From Nepenthes gracilis (Eukaryota; Streptophyta; Magnoliopsida; Caryophyllales; Nepenthaceae), in the NCBI GenBank assembly GCA_033239525.1, contig BSYO01000013.1:5976501-6040500 (forward strand): 64,000 bases of DNA, in the 5' to 3' direction. A program made the translations under genes and the position numbers. Below, piece after piece: positions 60,030 through 64,000 of the stretch. Below the pieces are notes generated by a model. That model saw nothing but the letters and a program-made list of their open reading frames with translations, did no database searches and was not told where the DNA came from. Position 1 is the first letter of the stretch. Every line of letters starts with the position of its first letter.

Positions 60030-60293
60030 TGTGTTTCTCTACCGGAACCAGTTCGGGAAGGGGAAACCTAACTGGGGATTAGCTTTTCGCTGTAGTATTT
60101 TCAGGCTTCTGCCACGATTTGTCGACTGAGAGTTGGGTTTTTCTGTTTCCTCCATTTCCTACAAGGGCGCAGTGATCAACAATCAGATTTCAGGCTTCTG
60201 CCACGATTTGTCGACTGAGAGTTGGGTTTTTCTGTTTCCTCCATTTCCTACAAGGGCGCAGTGATCAACAATCAGATTAGCCCGCCCACTATG
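60030..60293 (+). other. Exon 1 of the complex I 51-kDa gene: 5' UTR ending in the start codon (inferred)
   Basis: GC-richer leader-like DNA ends in CCCACTATG at 60291-60293, directly followed by GT (GTTAAT). If that is the donor, the intron runs 60294-62879 and the joined reading is [12 protein letters not shown], matching the short conserved N-terminus of plant orthologues (M-x-x-x-[RK]-GIL-x-LQR). The exon 2 frame has no ATG of its own before conserved residues. The 5' end at 60030 is a guess. It contains a perfect 89-bp tandem duplication. Confidence 0.55.
60101..60278 (+). repeat. Perfect 89-bp tandem duplication
   Basis: 60101-60189 and 60190-60278 appear identical base for base. The unit starts TCAGGCTTCTGCCACG and ends CAACAATCAGATT. 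It lies in the presumed 5' UTR and adds no ATG. Confidence 0.95.
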
Positions 60294-62879
60294 GTTAATT
60301 TCCCCTTTCTCTAGTGATTATTATTATTATTATCATTATTATTTTGTGATTACCTGATTTCATAAGCTTTGGAACTTTGTCTTTTGTTCACATGGGTGTT
60401 TCTTAGTTTATTGCGATTTGATTGACAAGCGAACAAGCTTCCGGATTTGGTTTTGTTCAGATTTTGTATTTATGAAATTCTTCCCTTCTCTCTTTTGTGA
60501 CAAATCTGTCTCAGAAAATTTGAATTTGCTAAGGCTTCATGGTTAGTCTTCGTGATCGATCTGATGGACGGACACGGGGATTCGATCATAAAGCTTATCC
60601 TATCCATCATGAGAAAATTTTGAGGATAATGGGAAATTCAATCTGGTAATTGTCGTACTGTGGATTTCTTACATCCTCGGAATTGTTATCAACTAATTGA
60701 AACACGTCGTGCCAAGAGGAATCTTGGATTTGATGTCATGTTGGCATGATATGATTGTTTAACATCCTGTGAAATCAATAGGAGGAACGTAGTGTTGGTT
60801 TCAGATGCTGATTATTCTTGATAATGTTTAAAGCTTTTCCAATAAGGAACCGGGGGGCTTAATTGAGTTGTTAAAGTCTGATAAAAGCATTTATAAATTC
60901 TGATTTGTATTTTAACCCGCATTCATAGCTCAACTGTTTGAAGCATTGAAATTGACTATCAATTTCATCCAATTTGTTTAAATTTATCTGATCCATCGTT
61001 CTTAAGAGTGGGGTTATGTATTCAAGGTTTGCTGCACTCCATACTAGATGATATGATGGTGAGAGGAAGTTCTTTGTTGATGTAAATAAAAGTGAAAAGA
61101 ATGGAACTAAAGCCATAGGGTCTTCGCTCCTTGTCATTTGGGACAAACCATACTGTTTCATCAATCACTGATCTGCAAAAAAAGGCCTCTGTTCATCAGT
61201 AATAACATTATCTGTGCTAAAACATCAAAATATTGAATGCAGCTGTATGACTTTCAATAGTATCCATCCATCTACCGTTTCTGCATGCGTTGAAAATGGT
61301 AATCAAGTAGAAGGCATTGAAATTACAGCCAACTTATTTTTGGATTGTCTTCTTCTTTCTTTGATTATGGGGTGGAAGTGTTTTGAATTTCTATCCCCTA
61401 ATTTCAGCCAGCATACCTTGATTTCTGACTTAAGAGACTTCTTCAGCTAGTCTTCTATGCTACAAAATCTGCTGTCCTTTTCTAGCTTCTGAAAGAGATC
61501 ATCAATTTGCTGCTGCAATTTCTGTTGGATTTCACTGAAGCTTTCCTTCTTTGGTTGTAGCTAAGTGATTTCCTAATTTTACTTTCTTCTTATTTGCTGT
61601 TGTTTTTACCTTTCCTGACATTTTTCAGCATAGAGAATAGCATTATCATTGGAATTATTCAGTTTCCTCGATCTATGGTTAAAAAAATCTGAAAATACTT
61701 TTGATTGAGCTTTAATTCTCCAAATGATGATTAACTATGAGTGAAAGATCAACACTGTACTCTTGATGTATAAGAGCCTTTCAGAGTTCTCTTATGTTCA
61801 TCTTGTAATTATAAGCATAGATAGGGTGACAAGACTATCTGCTTCCCTTTCTTTTAGAATTTATATGCCCATGTATATATTGATCTGATTCACAAATTAA
61901 CTGGTAATTAACATCAATCAGGATCAAATTGGGCACTCTACCATCCAGGTTATAGCTTTAATTAGTACGAAGTTTATTTGTGCGACAGCAATGTTAGAGA
62001 ACGTGCTACACGTCGTTGTCTTTCCCAAGGATCTCAAGTATGTCCATTGGGTTTATTCTATGAGCTGAGATAAAACAATCTATGTTTTTAATGACAATAT
62101 AAATATTTTCTTTTTCTTTTCTTTGGGGTCATTGAATCCCTTAATGTTTCAGATAGCAGCACTCCTCTGTTGAAACAAGAATTTCTGCTTCCAGAACAAA
62201 TGGCAAGCTTCGCACTTAATTTTGAATAATTCAAACCAAAGATTGCTTATTATTTATGCCAATCAAATGAGCACTCTGACATTCAACCCACAATGTTGAA
62301 GCCTCATACTTTATGCCCTCTCTTTTTAAAAAGAGTGGCGCCTTTTCAGGCTCTTATTTGGATTCACAGTGCTTCTTTAAATTTATAACAGCATATATAT
62401 ATATATATTTTGAATCTCTGTTGTGGATGAGGTGTATTTCGTAGCATAATAGAGAGAAGGCTATTACGCACCATTAGCTGGAAAGAAGGTTTTGATGCTG
62501 ATATATCAGCAAGTTATTGCTTCTATCAGGGTACGGTATTACATATTACAAGGAGCTCCTATGGCAAACATAGCAAGCAGTTAGTGTGTGGGTATAGTTG
62601 TGATCTGACTTTAACCCTTTTGTATATTCCAGAGTTAGTTGATGAATTCAACTAGTTTCCTGTTGATGTAACACGTGGATCAACTTTGTGTTCAAAGAAG
62701 AACATTTTAGATTGATCAATGGACTTGCTTAGACTGAGAAAAATTCCAATGTAATATGTGCTTGGAAGGAAAGACAATTTTGGAACTACTTGTTATAGCG
62801 GCTGTAATTCATCTAGCTTTTTACTGAATCGAATTTCAGATATTATATTATTTGTTGACCATCAATGTCCTTCTGGCAG
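60294..62879 (+). other. Intron 1 of the complex I 51-kDa gene
   Basis: 2586 bp, starting GTTAAT and ending TTCTGGCAG. It has normal intron-like T-richness, a short (TA)n at 62394-62408 and no supported gene. Open frames at 60871-61164 (minus) and 61214-61450 (plus) are not recognised. Confidence 0.55.
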
Positions 62880-64000
62880 GTATTATTAAAGGGTATTCTT
62901 CACCTGCAAAGAACACGGCTGGTTCATCTCCAAACTGACAAGCGAGTTGCAAGCTGTGTCAGACCATTCAGCACCCAGTCTTCTTCAAGTACTACTACCA
63001 CACAGCCTCCACCCCCTCCTCCTCCAGAGAAAACTCACTTTGGTGGCCTGAAAGATGATGATCGTATTTTCACTAATTTGTATGGGCTGCATGATCCTTT
63101 TCTCAAAGGTGCCATGAAACGTGGTGATTGGTATAGGACAAAAGACCTGGTTCTCAAGGGTACTGATTGGATAGTCAATGAAGTCAAGAAGTCTGGCCTC
63201 CGTGGCCGTGGTGGTGCTGGTTTTCCATCTGGTCTCAAGTGGTCCTTCATGCCAAAAGTGTCTGATGGCCGTCCTTCCTATCTAGTTGTTAATGCTGATG
63301 AAAGTGAACCCGGAACCTGCAAAGACAGGGAAATAATGCGGCATGATCCACACAAACTGCTAGAAGGCTGCCTAATAGCCGGAGTAGGAATGAGAGCTCG
63401 TGCTGCTTATATCTATATAAGAGGTGAATATGTTAATGAACGTAAAAACCTCGAAAAGGCTAGGAAAGAAGCTTATGAAGCTGGACTATTGGGCAAAAAT
63501 GCATGTGGATCGGGCTATGATTTTGATGTTCATATCCACTATGGTGCTGGTGCTTATATTTGTGGTGAAGAGACAGCGCTTTTGGAGAGTCTTGAAGGGA
63601 AACAAGGAAAACCAAGACTGAAGCCACCTTTCCCTGCAAATGCTGGACTATATGGGTGTCCTACAACCGTCACAAATGTGGAAACAGTGGCAGTTTCTCC
63701 CACCATTTTAAGGCGTGGACCGGAGTGGTTTGCTAGTTTTGGCAGAAAGAATAATTCTGGAACAAAGTTATTCTGTATATCGGGTCACGTGAACAAGCCT
63801 TGCACGGTTGAAGAGGAAATGAGCATTCCATTGAAAGAATTGATCGAGAGGCACTGTGGTGGAGTAAGAGGTGGATGGGACAATATACTTGCAGTAATAC
63901 CAGGGGGATCTTCCGTTCCCCTGATTCCCAGAGACATATGTGATGATGTGCTGATGGATTATGATGCACTTAAGGCAGTCCAATCCGGTTTGGGAACTGC
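62880..64000 (+). CDS. NDUFV1: NADH dehydrogenase [ubiquinone] flavoprotein 1 (complex I 51-kDa subunit), mitochondrial; partial
   Basis: One open exon runs from the AG acceptor to the window edge with no stop: 373 codons plus 2 bases. The first residues ([13 protein letters not shown], and later RPFSTQ) form an arginine-rich, acid-poor mitochondrial targeting sequence. A proline run follows, then the mature start [20 protein letters not shown]. Conserved signatures are [10 protein letters not shown] (residues 110-119, FMN/NADH site), [15 protein letters not shown], and [16 protein letters not shown] (223-238). The N3 iron-sulphur cysteines (ESCGQCTPCREG) lie past the window edge. The subunit binds NADH and FMN and feeds electrons into complex I in the mitochondrial matrix arm. 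Numbering assumes the start ATG is in exon 1 (60291). The gene has the same sense as TAS3 and CER3, with no sign of linkage in function. Confidence 0.96.

Noticed and set aside
63035..63969. Minus-strand ORFs and the +63424 ORF over the complex I exon
   Set aside because: The conserved NDUFV1 reading frame covers the whole interval on + in another frame; these are shadows.
1..64000. CRISPR arrays, bacterial operons, riboswitches
   Set aside because: Searched for by eye and absent, as expected for plant nuclear DNA; regular short repeats here are microsatellites or LTR-internal arrays.

Overview
This window is plant nuclear DNA, almost certainly from a eudicot. It is AT-rich, with multi-exon genes carrying GT-AG introns, plant-type Ty1/copia and Ty3/gypsy LTR retrotransposons, and plant-specific genes. 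The species cannot be told from the sequence. Two host protein genes and one host non-coding RNA locus are well supported; most of the rest is transposable-element debris and AT-rich intergenic DNA. Layout: 1-9222 is the 3' part of a decayed Ty3/gypsy-type element. It has gag remnants on +, an inserted LTR-like block (1221-3702), a dead 25S rDNA fragment (5313-5803), a decayed antisense open reading frame that has been partly duplicated (4910-7781), and a 3' LTR (8060-9222). 14749-22627 is an intact 11-exon gene for the wax-biosynthesis protein CER3/WAX2 (628 residues). 24521-25423 is a solo LTR. 25967-26672 is a probable copia LTR remnant. 28079-33507 is a dead Ty1/copia element with both LTRs; beyond its 3' LTR lies a second primer-binding site and the first codons of gag. 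38925-39864 is a probable solo LTR. 44005-47968 is a gag-only, non-autonomous copia element on the minus strand, bounded by a perfect AAAAT target-site duplication. About 48560-49060 is the most interesting locus: a TAS3 trans-acting siRNA gene. 50996-52119 is a solo LTR flanked by CATTT target-site duplications, from the same family as the 3' LTR at 8060. 60030-64000 is the 5' part of the nuclear gene for the 51-kDa NADH-binding subunit of mitochondrial complex I (NDUFV1 type), cut by the window edge. TAS3 evidence: a miR390-complementary site mismatched exactly at miRNA position 10 (48823-48843), a tasiARF-like sequence (48864-48884), and a second miR390 site paired through positions 10-11 (48980-49000). 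The 21-nt register set by the predicted 3' cleavage puts a siRNA at 48865-48885, one base from the tasiARF. A 24-codon ORF ends just before the 5' site. The three host loci show no functional link: CER3 makes cuticular alkanes in the ER, TAS3 silences ARF3/ARF4-type mRNAs through tasiARFs, and NDUFV1 works in the mitochondrial respiratory chain. All calls come from reading motifs by eye; no alignment or database search was run.
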